A DNA stretch of 64,000 nucleotides, taken from the NCBI GenBank assembly GCA_002707785.1, contig PANW01000089.1:1-64000 (forward strand). The letters run 5' to 3'. The DNA is from Cellvibrionaceae bacterium. GTDB lineage: Bacteria; Pseudomonadota; Gammaproteobacteria; Pseudomonadales; Cellvibrionaceae. This document shows, one piece after another, positions 1 through 7,826 of this stretch. The translations under genes and the position numbers were made by a program. A model generated the notes under the pieces. It ran no database searches, was not told the DNA's origin, and saw nothing but the letters and a program-made list of their open reading frames with translations. The number at the start of each line of letters is the position of its first letter. Positions within the stretch are counted from its first letter, which is position 1.

Positions 1-45
1 TAGGGGCTAGGGGCTAGGGGCTAGGGGCTAGGGGCTAGGGGCTAG
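1..45. repeat. G-rich heptamer tandem repeat
   Basis: Six perfect copies of TAGGGGC followed by TAG run from the window edge, so the array may extend further left. The + strand has six GGGG runs separated by CTA, which fits the general pattern for an intramolecular G-quadruplex. It lies about 95 bases beyond the stop of purC on the 3' side. The spacer up to purC (46-138) shows only TAG/CTCG-rich low-complexity sequence and no gene. Confidence 0.9.
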
Positions 46-138
46 AATTTTATCGGCCACCCCGAAGCTGACAAGTCCTTTTATTGTTTTTCTTTTCCTA
101 GCCACTCGCTACTAGCAACTCGAGACTACTTATCATAG

Positions 139-1263
139 CTAGTCAGCGATCAAATCATACTGCTCACGCAGAACGTCGATAATCTCCGCCTTGGGATTAG
201 CAGATAGTTGGATTTTCTTGCCGGTGATCTTCTCGGCAATGTTGGTATAGGTATTGGAGATGTCCATCAGGGCTTGCATCGGCAATTCGTTATCGCGAGC
301 CAAGGCGCTGCGCTCATCCATGCGATCTTTGTTCAACAAAATGTCGGCATCGTCGAAGTGGTTGAGCAAGAACTGTCGGAAGCCCTCTTTGGAGTTCTCG
401 ACAATCTCACCTTGACGGTAGCTGTCACCGTCCCAAATGCGAGAGGAGTCAGGCGTACCCACTTCATCCATATAGATGAGCTTTTCATTGCCGGCTTTGT
501 CGGTGACAAACCCAAACTCAAACTTGGTATCCACAAAAATTTGATCGAGTTTTTCCAACTCGCCGCTGATCACGTTGAACCCTTCTTTTAGCAAGCGCTC
601 GTAGCTGTCGATGTCATCGGCACTGCGGAAGTTAAAGGCTTGATAGCTTTGCTCGATGTTGGCGCGGGTGATGTTGACGTCATCTTGCTCGGGAACGCCA
701 GGTACCCCGGTCAAAATACCTTTGGTCGATGGGGTAATCAGCAACTCCGGCAAACGCTGATCTTTGGTGAGTCCGTCTGGGATTTGAATACCGCAGAACT
801 CACGCTCGCCCTTGGAGTAGGCGCGCCACATAGACCCCGTGATGTACTGGCGGCAGATTGCCTCGATCATCACCGGTTTGGCCTTTTGCACAATCCACAC
901 GAAGGGATGCGGGATATCCAAAATATGGCTGTCGGCCAAACCCTGCTCGCGGAACAACTTGAACCAGTGATTCGAGATAGCATTCAGGGCAGCTCCTTTG
1001 CCGGGAACCCCCTTAACCCCACCTTCGCCCGTCCAAATACAATCAAAGGCTGAAATTCGATCGCTGATCACCATAATTGCCAAGGGAGCATCACCGGCGA
1101 CGTCGTAGCCTTTTTCTTCAATCAGGCGTTTGCTGTCGGCCTCAGTGAGCCAGTAAACCGAGCGAACTTTGCCGCTGTGCACGGGTTTATCCGTGCGGAT
1201 GGGCAGATCGTCGTTGACGGCCAGTACTGTGTCTTTAAGAGAAGCCGAAGCATCGTGAGTCAT
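139..1263 (-). CDS. purC: Phosphoribosylaminoimidazole-succinocarboxamide synthase
   Basis: SAICAR synthetase joins aspartate to CAIR using ATP in cytosolic de novo purine synthesis. The protein has the SAICAR synthetase fold signatures: an N-terminal substrate and ATP-binding part ([10 protein letters not shown], then [13 protein letters not shown]) and the C-terminal family signature [14 protein letters not shown]. About 374 aa places it in the long PurC form found in many marine gammaproteobacteria rather than the ~237-aa E. coli type. I take the ATG at 1263, preceded by AAGG, over a GTG six codons upstream at 1281. The stop is TAG, which matters because TAG also interrupts a gene further along. 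It is a single gene on the minus strand and is not obviously in an operon with the next gene. Confidence 0.95.
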   Translation of the reverse strand: MTHDASASLKDTVLAVNDDLPIRTDKPVHSGKVRSVYWLTEADSKRLIEEKGYDVAGDAPLAIMVISDRISAFDCIWTGEGGVKGVPGKGAALNAISNHWFKLFREQGLADSHILDIPHPFVWIVQKAKPVMIEAICRQYITGSMWRAYSKGEREFCGIQIPDGLTKDQRLPELLITPSTKGILTGVPGVPEQDDVNITRANIEQSYQAFNFRSADDIDSYERLLKEGFNVISGELEKLDQIFVDTKFEFGFVTDKAGNEKLIYMDEVGTPDSSRIWDGDSYRQGEIVENSKEGFRQFLLNHFDDADILLNKDRMDERSALARDNELPMQALMDISNTYTNIAEKITGKKIQLSANPKAEIIDVLREQYDLIAD

Positions 1264-1377
1264 GAATTGAGCCTTAATCACTGCACGCTGGAAAGCGCTA
1301 AAATCGAAAACGCGGATTCTACCAGAAAATTCAGCGCCTATGCGTGCCCCCTCGCAACGAAGGCAAAGCCTCGCGAT

Positions 1378-2160
1378 CTAAACCACAGCTTCACTCGGCT
1401 CACTGCGGTCACTGGGACGGCTCAAGGTGAGAGAACCCCGAAATGGACTTCGCTGCTCTAACCGAAAGCTCTCTCGGCACGCTCTAATAGCGGCATTGAG
1501 TTTGTCCCTGTGGGCTTTCTGGGACCAAATACTCTGGCGAGAAATACCTGCTCTGTAGGGAGACTCTCTGTAGTGATGGGCCTTGAGTGGGCGTCCTTCA
1601 TAGGCCTGTACTTGTGCGGCCGGCCACGGCTGAAAGGTTGATATTAAATTGATACGCCCCGAAACCAGAAGTCGATACAGCTGAATGTGACTGGTGGCAC
1701 TCACTGTTGGCAGTTGTTTAAAGCGCTCGTGGTAGGCCGCTCGGTAATGCATCCCCAAAGTGACATCCGTGAACGGAGGCTGCACCTCGACTTGCTCCCC
1801 TGCGCGCTGCACCAGCAACCAACACCCAGAATGGAGAACATCGGAAAACACCAAATCGGCCTGCCAGCGATGGTGTGCCCCCTCTACGACCGGAATCGGC
1901 AACAACAGGTCGGTCTTACCCATGCGGATGGTGTGAATCCCGCGCTTGGCTGGGGCAACGAGATAATCTAAATCAACACTCAAATGATCAGCCACACAAT
2001 CAAATACCGTCGCCATTTCACCGCTAAGCTGCCCATTTACCTGTTGCGCATACTGACCAAAGCCGACAATTTCTTTGAAGACTGCGACCCGTAACGTCGC
2101 TGTTTCGCCCCAAAGCGGCGTGGTCCAAACAACTAGCAGCGCTAAACACAATCTAATCAT
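1378..2160 (-). CDS. Periplasmic solute-binding-like protein
   Basis: An exported protein of about 260 aa that resembles small periplasmic substrate-binding (SBP_bac_3-like) proteins without a transporter beside it. The N-terminus MIRLCLALLVVWTTPLWG is a signal peptide, followed by strand ATLRVAVF typical of the first lobe. The ORF is open up to 2223, but the ATG at 2160 has GGAG five bases upstream and places the signal peptide at the start, so I prefer it. No ABC permease or ATPase is adjacent. Proteins like this in marine gammaproteobacteria often have unknown ligands. The last ~12 residues (SDRSEPSEAVV) are encoded by a small GTGA/GAGTGA repeat and look like an added tail. Confidence 0.65.
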   Translation of the reverse strand: MIRLCLALLVVWTTPLWGETATLRVAVFKEIVGFGQYAQQVNGQLSGEMATVFDCVADHLSVDLDYLVAPAKRGIHTIRMGKTDLLLPIPVVEGAHHRWQADLVFSDVLHSGCWLLVQRAGEQVEVQPPFTDVTLGMHYRAAYHERFKQLPTVSATSHIQLYRLLVSGRINLISTFQPWPAAQVQAYEGRPLKAHHYRESPYRAGISRQSIWSQKAHRDKLNAAIRACRESFRLEQRSPFRGSLTLSRPSDRSEPSEAVV

Positions 2161-2282
2161 TTTGCTCCAGTGATCGGCACTCAGCGTGACTTTCTTCATG
2201 AGTGATAGATTCAATATAGACATTTTCCTGAATTCCAGTGCTATTCAGTGCTTCTACCCTCCCAAGAGACCGTCAGCCACTG

Positions 2283-2288
2283 TATAAT
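2283..2288 (+). promoter_or_regulatory. Candidate -10 box for valS
   Basis: A perfect TATAAT lies 84 bases upstream of the chosen valS ATG, in the divergent spacer. The matching -35 region (TCCCAA) is poor, so this rests on the -10 alone. Confidence 0.35.
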
Positions 2289-2371
2289 CGCGGCCTTAAT
2301 TTCCTTATTTCTATATTGCTAGCCGTCTGCAACGGCCAGCAATGTCACCCCATACAAAGACTGTTGAACTT

Positions 2372-5227
2372 ATGGATAAAACCTACCAACCGCAGGCCAT
2401 TGAAACCAACTGGTACCAAACCTGGGAAGATAGCGGCTATTTCAAGCCCTCGGGCGAAGGCGACTCATACTGCATCATGATTCCGCCCCCCAATGTCACC
2501 GGTAGCCTGCACATGGGTCACGGCTTTCAGGAATCCATCATGGATGCCCTGATCCGCTACCACCGCATGAAAGGTCACGACACCTTGTGGCAAGTGGGTA
2601 CCGATCACGCCGGTATCGCCACGCAAATGGTGGTCGAGCGTCAATTGGATGCCCAAGGCGTCTCCCGTCACGATCTCGGTCGCGACAAGTTCATCGAAAA
2701 AGTCTGGGAGTGGAAAGAAGAATCCGGCGGCACCATCACCAAGCAGTTGCGCCGTCTAGGGGCCAGCCCTGACTGGAGCCGCGAGCGCTTCACCATGGAC
2801 GACGGTTTCTACGAAGCGGTACAAGAAGTCTTTATCAAGCTCTATGAAGACGATTTGATCTACCGCGGCAAACGCTTAGTGAATTGGGATCCGAAACTGC
2901 ACACCGCGGTCTCCGATCTAGAAGTGATCAGCGAAGAAGAAAACGGCTTCCTGTGGCATTTCCGCTACCCAGTTACCGGCTCCAACGAGCACTTGGTGGT
3001 CGCGACCACCCGTCCAGAAACCATGCTCGGCGATTCTGCCGTGGCGGTTCACCCAGACGATGAGCGCTATAAGCACTTAATTGGACAAACCATTACCCTA
3101 CCGCTGGTTGGCCGTGAAATCCCGATTATCGCCGACGACTATGTGGATATGGAGTTTGGTACCGGCTGTGTCAAAATCACTCCGGCCCACGACTTCAACG
3201 ATTATGAGATGGGTCAACGTCACGACCTGCCGCTGCACAACATCTTCAACGATGATGCGCAGATCAACAGTACTGCGCCTGAGAAATACGTGGGCATGGA
3301 CCGCTTTGACGCCCGTAAGCAGATCGTCGCTGATCTCGAAGAACTGGGTTTGCTGGAAAAGATCGACGACCACAAGCTTAAGGTTCCCCGTGGCGACCGT
3401 ACCAATGTGGTTATCGAGCCTTACCTCACTGATCAATGGTATGTGAAAACTCAACCCTTGGCCGACGAAGCGATTAAGTCCGTTGAAGACGGCGATATCG
3501 AATTCGTTCCCAAGCAATATGAAAACATGTACTTCTCTTGGATGCGCGACATTCAGGATTGGTGTATTTCTCGCCAACTGTGGTGGGGCCATCGCATTCC
3601 CGCTTGGTACAACGATACCGGCGAAGTGTTTGTCGGTCGCAATGAAGAAGAAGTGCGCAAGAAGCACAAGATCCCCGCTGATGTGACGCTGAAGCAGGAC
3701 AACGACGTACTCGATACTTGGTTCTCCTCAGGCCTGTGGACTTTCGGCACCTTGGGCTGGCCAGAACAAACCGATCTGCTAAAGAAGTTCCACTCCACCG
3801 ACGTGTTGGTGACTGGCTTCGACATCATTTTCTTCTGGGTTGCGCGCATGATTATGCTGACCCTTTACTTCAAGAAAGAAGTGCCCTTCCACACGGTCTA
3901 CGTACATGGTTTGGTGCGTGACGGGCAGGGCCAGAAGATGTCCAAGTCGAAGGGCAACGTGCTCGACCCTATCGACTTGATCGACGGTATCGATCTTGAA
4001 GACTTAGTGGCGAAACGCACGGCGGGCTTAATGCGCCCGAAAGATGCGAAGAAAATCGAGAAAGCAACTCGCAAAGAATTCCCAGACGGTTTGCAGTCCT
4101 ACGGCACCGATGCCCTGCGCTACACTTTCTACTCATTGGCATCCACCGGTCGCGACATCAAATTTGACGTGGGTCGTATTGAAGGTTTCCGCAATTTCTG
4201 CAACAAAATTTGGAACGCCTCACGCTACGTACTGATGAACTGTGAAGTTCAGGACGACGAAGGCAATCGCGTTTCTGCACATGACTGCGGACAAGACGAT
4301 GTCCAAGGATGGACAAGTGTCGCGGGAGACAGGACGTCGGGAGCGGCCGGTTCTACCGATTACGAACTTTCCGTTGCCGATCGCTGGATCATTGCCAAGC
4401 TGCAAGAAACCGAAAAAGCCGTGGCCGAAGGCTTTGCCAGCTATCGCCTAGACTTGGCTTCCCAAGCGCTTTACGACTTCATTTGGAACGAGTACTGCTC
4501 GTGGTATTTGGAGCTTTCGAAACCGGTACTCACCAGCGACGAATCCTCAGCGGCGCAAAAGAAAGGCACTCGCCGCACCCTGATTCGCGTGCTGGAAGAA
4601 ACCTTGCGTTTAGCTCATCCACTGATGCCGTTCATTACCGAAGAGATTTGGCAGCGTGTTAAAGATCTGGCCGGTGTCGACAATGAGGCTAAGACCATCA
4701 TGTTGGCCAAACTGCCCGAGTGCGACGATTCACTGATCGATGATCAAGCCGTCACCGATGTTGAGTGGATCAAAGGCGTCATCGAAGGCGTGCGAAATAT
4801 TCGCGGCGAGATGAACATTTCTCCGGCGAAAGCCATTCCGGTGTTTTTTGCTAACGGTTCCGACAATGACAAACGCTGCTTAGAGAGTAATCGTCAGTTT
4901 CTGATTCGCTTGGCCAGCCTAGAAAATATTACTTGGCTGAACGACGGTGAAGAAGCCCCTATGTCGGCCACCGGTCTGGTTGACGACATGGAAATTCTGG
5001 TGCCCATGGCGGGCTTGATTGACGTCGATGCTGAGACCGCGCGCCTCAACAAAGAAATCGATCGCATCAAAAAAGACGTGGTGCGCGTCGAAGGCAAGCT
5101 CAACAATCCTAAATTTGTCGATAAGGCCCCGGCCGACGTTGTGCAAAAAGAAAAGGATAAGCTCACTGAGATGAGTGGCGCTTTGTCGAAACTTGAAGAG
5201 CAAGTAGCTAAGTTGGCAACCCTGTAG
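2372..5227 (+). CDS. valS: Valyl-tRNA synthetase
   Basis: Class I aminoacyl-tRNA synthetase charging tRNA-Val, cytosolic. Visible features in order: the HIGH-type motif in GSLHMGHGF, the editing (CP1) domain with [12 protein letters not shown], the KMSKS loop [11 protein letters not shown], the anticodon-binding domain, and the C-terminal Val-tRNA synthetase coiled-coil arm ([20 protein letters not shown]). Length from the ATG at 2372 is 951 aa, normal for the family. The ORF also has an ATG at 2342, but [11 protein letters not shown] matches the usual start. One oddity is a Gly/Ser/Asp-rich stretch of about 25 residues encoded around 4285-4352, just before the conserved LSVADRWI, where E. 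coli ValS has a much shorter loop. The stop is TAG. Confidence 0.97.
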   Translation: MDKTYQPQAIETNWYQTWEDSGYFKPSGEGDSYCIMIPPPNVTGSLHMGHGFQESIMDALIRYHRMKGHDTLWQVGTDHAGIATQMVVERQLDAQGVSRHDLGRDKFIEKVWEWKEESGGTITKQLRRLGASPDWSRERFTMDDGFYEAVQEVFIKLYEDDLIYRGKRLVNWDPKLHTAVSDLEVISEEENGFLWHFRYPVTGSNEHLVVATTRPETMLGDSAVAVHPDDERYKHLIGQTITLPLVGREIPIIADDYVDMEFGTGCVKITPAHDFNDYEMGQRHDLPLHNIFNDDAQINSTAPEKYVGMDRFDARKQIVADLEELGLLEKIDDHKLKVPRGDRTNVVIEPYLTDQWYVKTQPLADEAIKSVEDGDIEFVPKQYENMYFSWMRDIQDWCISRQLWWGHRIPAWYNDTGEVFVGRNEEEVRKKHKIPADVTLKQDNDVLDTWFSSGLWTFGTLGWPEQTDLLKKFHSTDVLVTGFDIIFFWVARMIMLTLYFKKEVPFHTVYVHGLVRDGQGQKMSKSKGNVLDPIDLIDGIDLEDLVAKRTAGLMRPKDAKKIEKATRKEFPDGLQSYGTDALRYTFYSLASTGRDIKFDVGRIEGFRNFCNKIWNASRYVLMNCEVQDDEGNRVSAHDCGQDDVQGWTSVAGDRTSGAAGSTDYELSVADRWIIAKLQETEKAVAEGFASYRLDLASQALYDFIWNEYCSWYLELSKPVLTSDESSAAQKKGTRRTLIRVLEETLRLAHPLMPFITEEIWQRVKDLAGVDNEAKTIMLAKLPECDDSLIDDQAVTDVEWIKGVIEGVRNIRGEMNISPAKAIPVFFANGSDNDKRCLESNRQFLIRLASLENITWLNDGEEAPMSATGLVDDMEILVPMAGLIDVDAETARLNKEIDRIKKDVVRVEGKLNNPKFVDKAPADVVQKEKDKLTEMSGALSKLEEQVAKLATL

Positions 5228-5233
5228 CAATTG

Positions 5234-5310
5234 CGAGATACGAGATACGAAATAGCCGTTCTCGTATCTCGTAATCTCGTATCTCGTAATCTCGTAATCT
5301 CGTAATCTAG
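5234..5310. repeat. Inverted and tandem CTCGTA-type repeats after valS
   Basis: A perfect 10-bp inverted repeat, CGAGATACGA (5241-5250) and TCGTATCTCG (5262-5271), starts 13 bases beyond the valS stop. It is followed by four to five near-copies of ATCTCGTA up to 5310. The hairpin could end valS transcription, though there is no T-run. The rest of the 5228-5542 gap holds a TGTTGT/ACAACA hairpin (5441-5460), AT-rich sequence and the ribosome site of the next gene. I see no gene in it. Confidence 0.8.
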
Positions 5311-5542
5311 TAGCTTTCCCCAAGATTGGCACTTGGTTCAACGCAACACCCGCTACAACAGCTCACCCACAGCCATCTTGGCGTCTATTTCATTCTTGCA
5401 ACTTTATTCTTACCTTTTTTGACTCTCTTCGCCTTCTGAGTGTTGTTTTTTCATACAACATCTTAAATACTTATCTTTCTTGCTCTTATAAGTTCTGATT
5501 TGCCTTATCCCTATAACAACCCGGACGGTTGAGGAGGCTCCA

Positions 5543-5899
5543 ATGGAATTGATTGTCAGTGCGCTCGTGTTTGCTCTCAAAAAAATTGCCGATAAAGCGG
5601 CCGATGGTGCCATAGAAACCGGTCTTGGACTGCTGAAATCAAAGCTGCTCGACAGTGGTGACCCGCAAGTTAAAGACTCTTTAGAATCTCTCCAACAAGA
5701 TCCCAGTGAACGCAACCAAAAAATTCTCAATATGGATTTGGAAGCCAGTAACCTTCAAAACTCTGAAGAGTTGATGGACATTGCCAAACAACTTTTGGGC
5801 GAATCCGCTGAAGGCCAAACGGTGATCAACCAAGTCCTCGGCGCTGGCGCCAAAGCTGCTGCGGTCAGCGGCAATCAAAACAACGTCAACATTCAATAA
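5543..5899 (+). CDS. Small helical Bell-like protein with C-terminal amyloid-like motif
   Basis: 118 aa with a strong ribosome site (GAGGAGG) before the ATG. Residues 1-35 form a hydrophobic/amphipathic helix (MELIVSALVFALKKIADKAA), and residues 40-90 are acidic and helical (SLESLQQDPSERNQ, then EELMDIAKQLLGE). Residues 95-118 form a Gly/Ala/Asn-rich tail ending SGNQNNVNIQ. This build matches Bell-domain proteins, predicted bacterial counterparts of HeLo/HELL membrane-active death domains, which carry a C-terminal amyloid-signalling motif and sit beside a partner with the same motif at its N-terminus. The next gene, one base downstream, starts with a related motif (11 of 23 positions identical without gaps). 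The assignment is by pattern, not by a search. A simple cytosolic scaffold protein is the alternative. Confidence 0.6.
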   Translation: MELIVSALVFALKKIADKAADGAIETGLGLLKSKLLDSGDPQVKDSLESLQQDPSERNQKILNMDLEASNLQNSEELMDIAKQLLGESAEGQTVINQVLGAGAKAAAVSGNQNNVNIQ

Positions 5900-5900
5900 C

Positions 5901-6833
5901 ATGATTCAACAACATCTTGGAGAAGGTGCCGCGGGGGCGATCGTTGAAGGTGACGGCAATGAAGTTACGGTCAAGAATATCACCATCAATAAGGCTCGAC
6001 GTAAACTCAAAATCTCTGCGACCCTCGCATATTCGTTAGATCGAGTACCGCAATTGCAAGAGATTAAACCCTGTGAAGAAGTAAACGATAACCCACGCCT
6101 CCACCTCTATATCGCCGAAGGGGATTATCAAGACGCGGCAGAGACTCTGGCAAAACGCGCGTCTGAGCAACAGATTATTGCAGACGACTGCCGTGTGGTG
6201 GACCCGGATTTTCGGCACTGTCAAAGTGCTGAAGAATTTATCGAAACTTGGAGTAAGAGCCTCTACAACACGCTTTGTGCCGCCACTCCAAATCCGAACG
6301 CCAATAGTATGGATGCCTACTGGCAGGCGATTCTGGAGACGCTGGAAAGTTCCGGTGAACAGTGTGTCATCATCAACTGCAGTGTTGTTGATGATGAGAT
6401 TTTATCAACTTCCGCCAAAATCTGGCTGCAGTGGTTAGACACGGTTCATCAACGCCTCATGACGCTAAGCAAGCCTAATCGCATTCGCGTTTTTCTGAGT
6501 TTCACCCCTCAATCCACCCTGTTGACATCGCCTTTAACACATTGGAACTTCAAAAAAGTGATCAAACGCCTGAGTTCGATCAGCGAGATTGATGTTAAGC
6601 GCTTACCTAGCTTCGATCCAATCATTCGCAATCATTGCCTCGACTGGTGCGACGATCTCTTTCTACAGTGGATCACCAGCAACCGAGATCACTTGGACAA
6701 CCAAAACCCTGAAGAGCTTCGCTCTGATATAAAGACTCACATCGATAAATTATTCGCGGACACGCAAAGTGTTCCGCTGAGAAAAGTCGGTGAAACTCTG
6801 CGAGACAGCATACGGCAATCACTCAACACATAA
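5901..6833 (+). CDS. Uncharacterised protein with N-terminal amyloid-like motif
   Basis: 310 aa, starting one base after the stop of the Bell-like gene, so probably translated with it. Residues 2-27 (IQQHLGEGAAGAIVEGDG, then NEVTVKNITI) mirror the tail of that protein and also resemble the GDGN-x-V-x-I strands found before effector-associated or STAND-like domains in bacterial conflict proteins. The remaining ~270 residues are alpha/beta with a strand LHLYIAEG near residue 70, a buried strand QCVIINCSVVDDE near 155-167 and RIRVFLSF near 196-203. No Walker A is present, so this could be an inactive STAND-like (iSTAND) sensor domain. That is only an inference. There is no signal peptide or membrane segment. 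Confidence 0.6.
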   Translation: MIQQHLGEGAAGAIVEGDGNEVTVKNITINKARRKLKISATLAYSLDRVPQLQEIKPCEEVNDNPRLHLYIAEGDYQDAAETLAKRASEQQIIADDCRVVDPDFRHCQSAEEFIETWSKSLYNTLCAATPNPNANSMDAYWQAILETLESSGEQCVIINCSVVDDEILSTSAKIWLQWLDTVHQRLMTLSKPNRIRVFLSFTPQSTLLTSPLTHWNFKKVIKRLSSISEIDVKRLPSFDPIIRNHCLDWCDDLFLQWITSNRDHLDNQNPEELRSDIKTHIDKLFADTQSVPLRKVGETLRDSIRQSLNT

Positions 6834-6848
6834 ATAGGCGCAGCAGCC

Positions 6849-7817
6849 ATGGAAACTTATTATTTCGGCAATCCTCATCTCGACCAATCCAATCGCTCTG
6901 CGCTACCGGAATTCTTTCACAATCGTCATGGCAGAGCGGATCAATACCTCGCCAGCGAAGCGCTAAGCGCCGCGGCTAACGTTGCAATCTCGCTGGGACA
7001 ACCCTTATTGCTGACCGGCGAGCCGGGTTGCGGTAAAACCCAATTTGCAGAATCTCTGGCGGATGAACTGCAACTACCGCTGTTGCGCTTTAATACCAAA
7101 TCCACTTCTAGCGCTAGAGATTTACTCTATAGCTATGATGCAGTGGCGCATTTCCAGCGCAACCAGATACAACAACCGCGATCTACAACGTCAAGCGACG
7201 ACCAGTTTGGTGCACTGCCTTTTATCCGCTTACAGGGTTTGGGGCTGGCCATTGTCAACTCCAACCCCACGTCGCCGTTTGCCGACAAAGATCAAACACC
7301 ACAGCGTTCGGTGCTGTTAATCGATGAAGTCGATAAAGCGGCACGAGACTTTCCCAATGATTTGCTACACGAACTCGATCGCATGAGTTTTTCTATTGCT
7401 GAATTGGGCGGGCAAGCATTTCGCGCCGATCCTCGCTATGCGCCGATTGTCGTCATTACCAGTAATTCCGAACGTCATTTGCCCGATGCTTTTCTTCGAC
7501 GTTGCAGTTACTTCCATATTGAATTTCCCAGTGAACAAGCCCTAAAGGAAATCGTCATCTTGCACCTAAAGAGTTTCTCCGGCCAACCGTTACTGGAGTC
7601 GGCGATTTCTTACTTTATGGAAGCCCGCAGCAAAGGACTTGGCAAGAATCCCGGTATCGCCGAGCTGATTCAGTTTTTGGAAGCACTACAAACGCACCGC
7701 TTTGAACTGGATAAACCCCTGACAGAGCAAACCAAGAACCTCATTCCTTGCCTTGGGGTATTGTTTAAAAATCCCAATGACTTAGACATCGGCAAAAGCT
7801 TACTGGCCGTTCGCTGA
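6849..7817 (+). CDS. MoxR-type AAA+ ATPase
   Basis: 322-aa AAA+ ATPase. Walker A is GEPGCGKT (residues 57-64), Walker B is VLLIDEVDKA (155-164), the sensor-1 strand is VVITSNS with Asn at 206, and the arginine finger is in LRRCSYF (217-218). A C-terminal lid helical domain follows. MoxR-family ATPases usually work with a von Willebrand A/CoxE-type partner encoded next door, and the following gene starts with a CoxE-like region. It sits 15 bases after the preceding gene, within one apparent transcription unit. The likely role is ATP-driven remodelling of a partner complex within the locus. Function within this locus is inferred from context. Confidence 0.85.
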   Translation: METYYFGNPHLDQSNRSALPEFFHNRHGRADQYLASEALSAAANVAISLGQPLLLTGEPGCGKTQFAESLADELQLPLLRFNTKSTSSARDLLYSYDAVAHFQRNQIQQPRSTTSSDDQFGALPFIRLQGLGLAIVNSNPTSPFADKDQTPQRSVLLIDEVDKAARDFPNDLLHELDRMSFSIAELGGQAFRADPRYAPIVVITSNSERHLPDAFLRRCSYFHIEFPSEQALKEIVILHLKSFSGQPLLESAISYFMEARSKGLGKNPGIAELIQFLEALQTHRFELDKPLTEQTKNLIPCLGVLFKNPNDLDIGKSLLAVR

Positions 7818-7826
7818 GGATTGACC

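Noticed and set aside
208-1053. Antisense ORFs over purC and similar ORFs throughout
   Set aside because: They lie in other frames of clear genes with well-matched family signatures, and their products have no recognisable domains.
5234-5310. Repeats after valS as a CRISPR array
   Set aside because: Units are about 8 bases, without spacers of constant length and no cas genes nearby.
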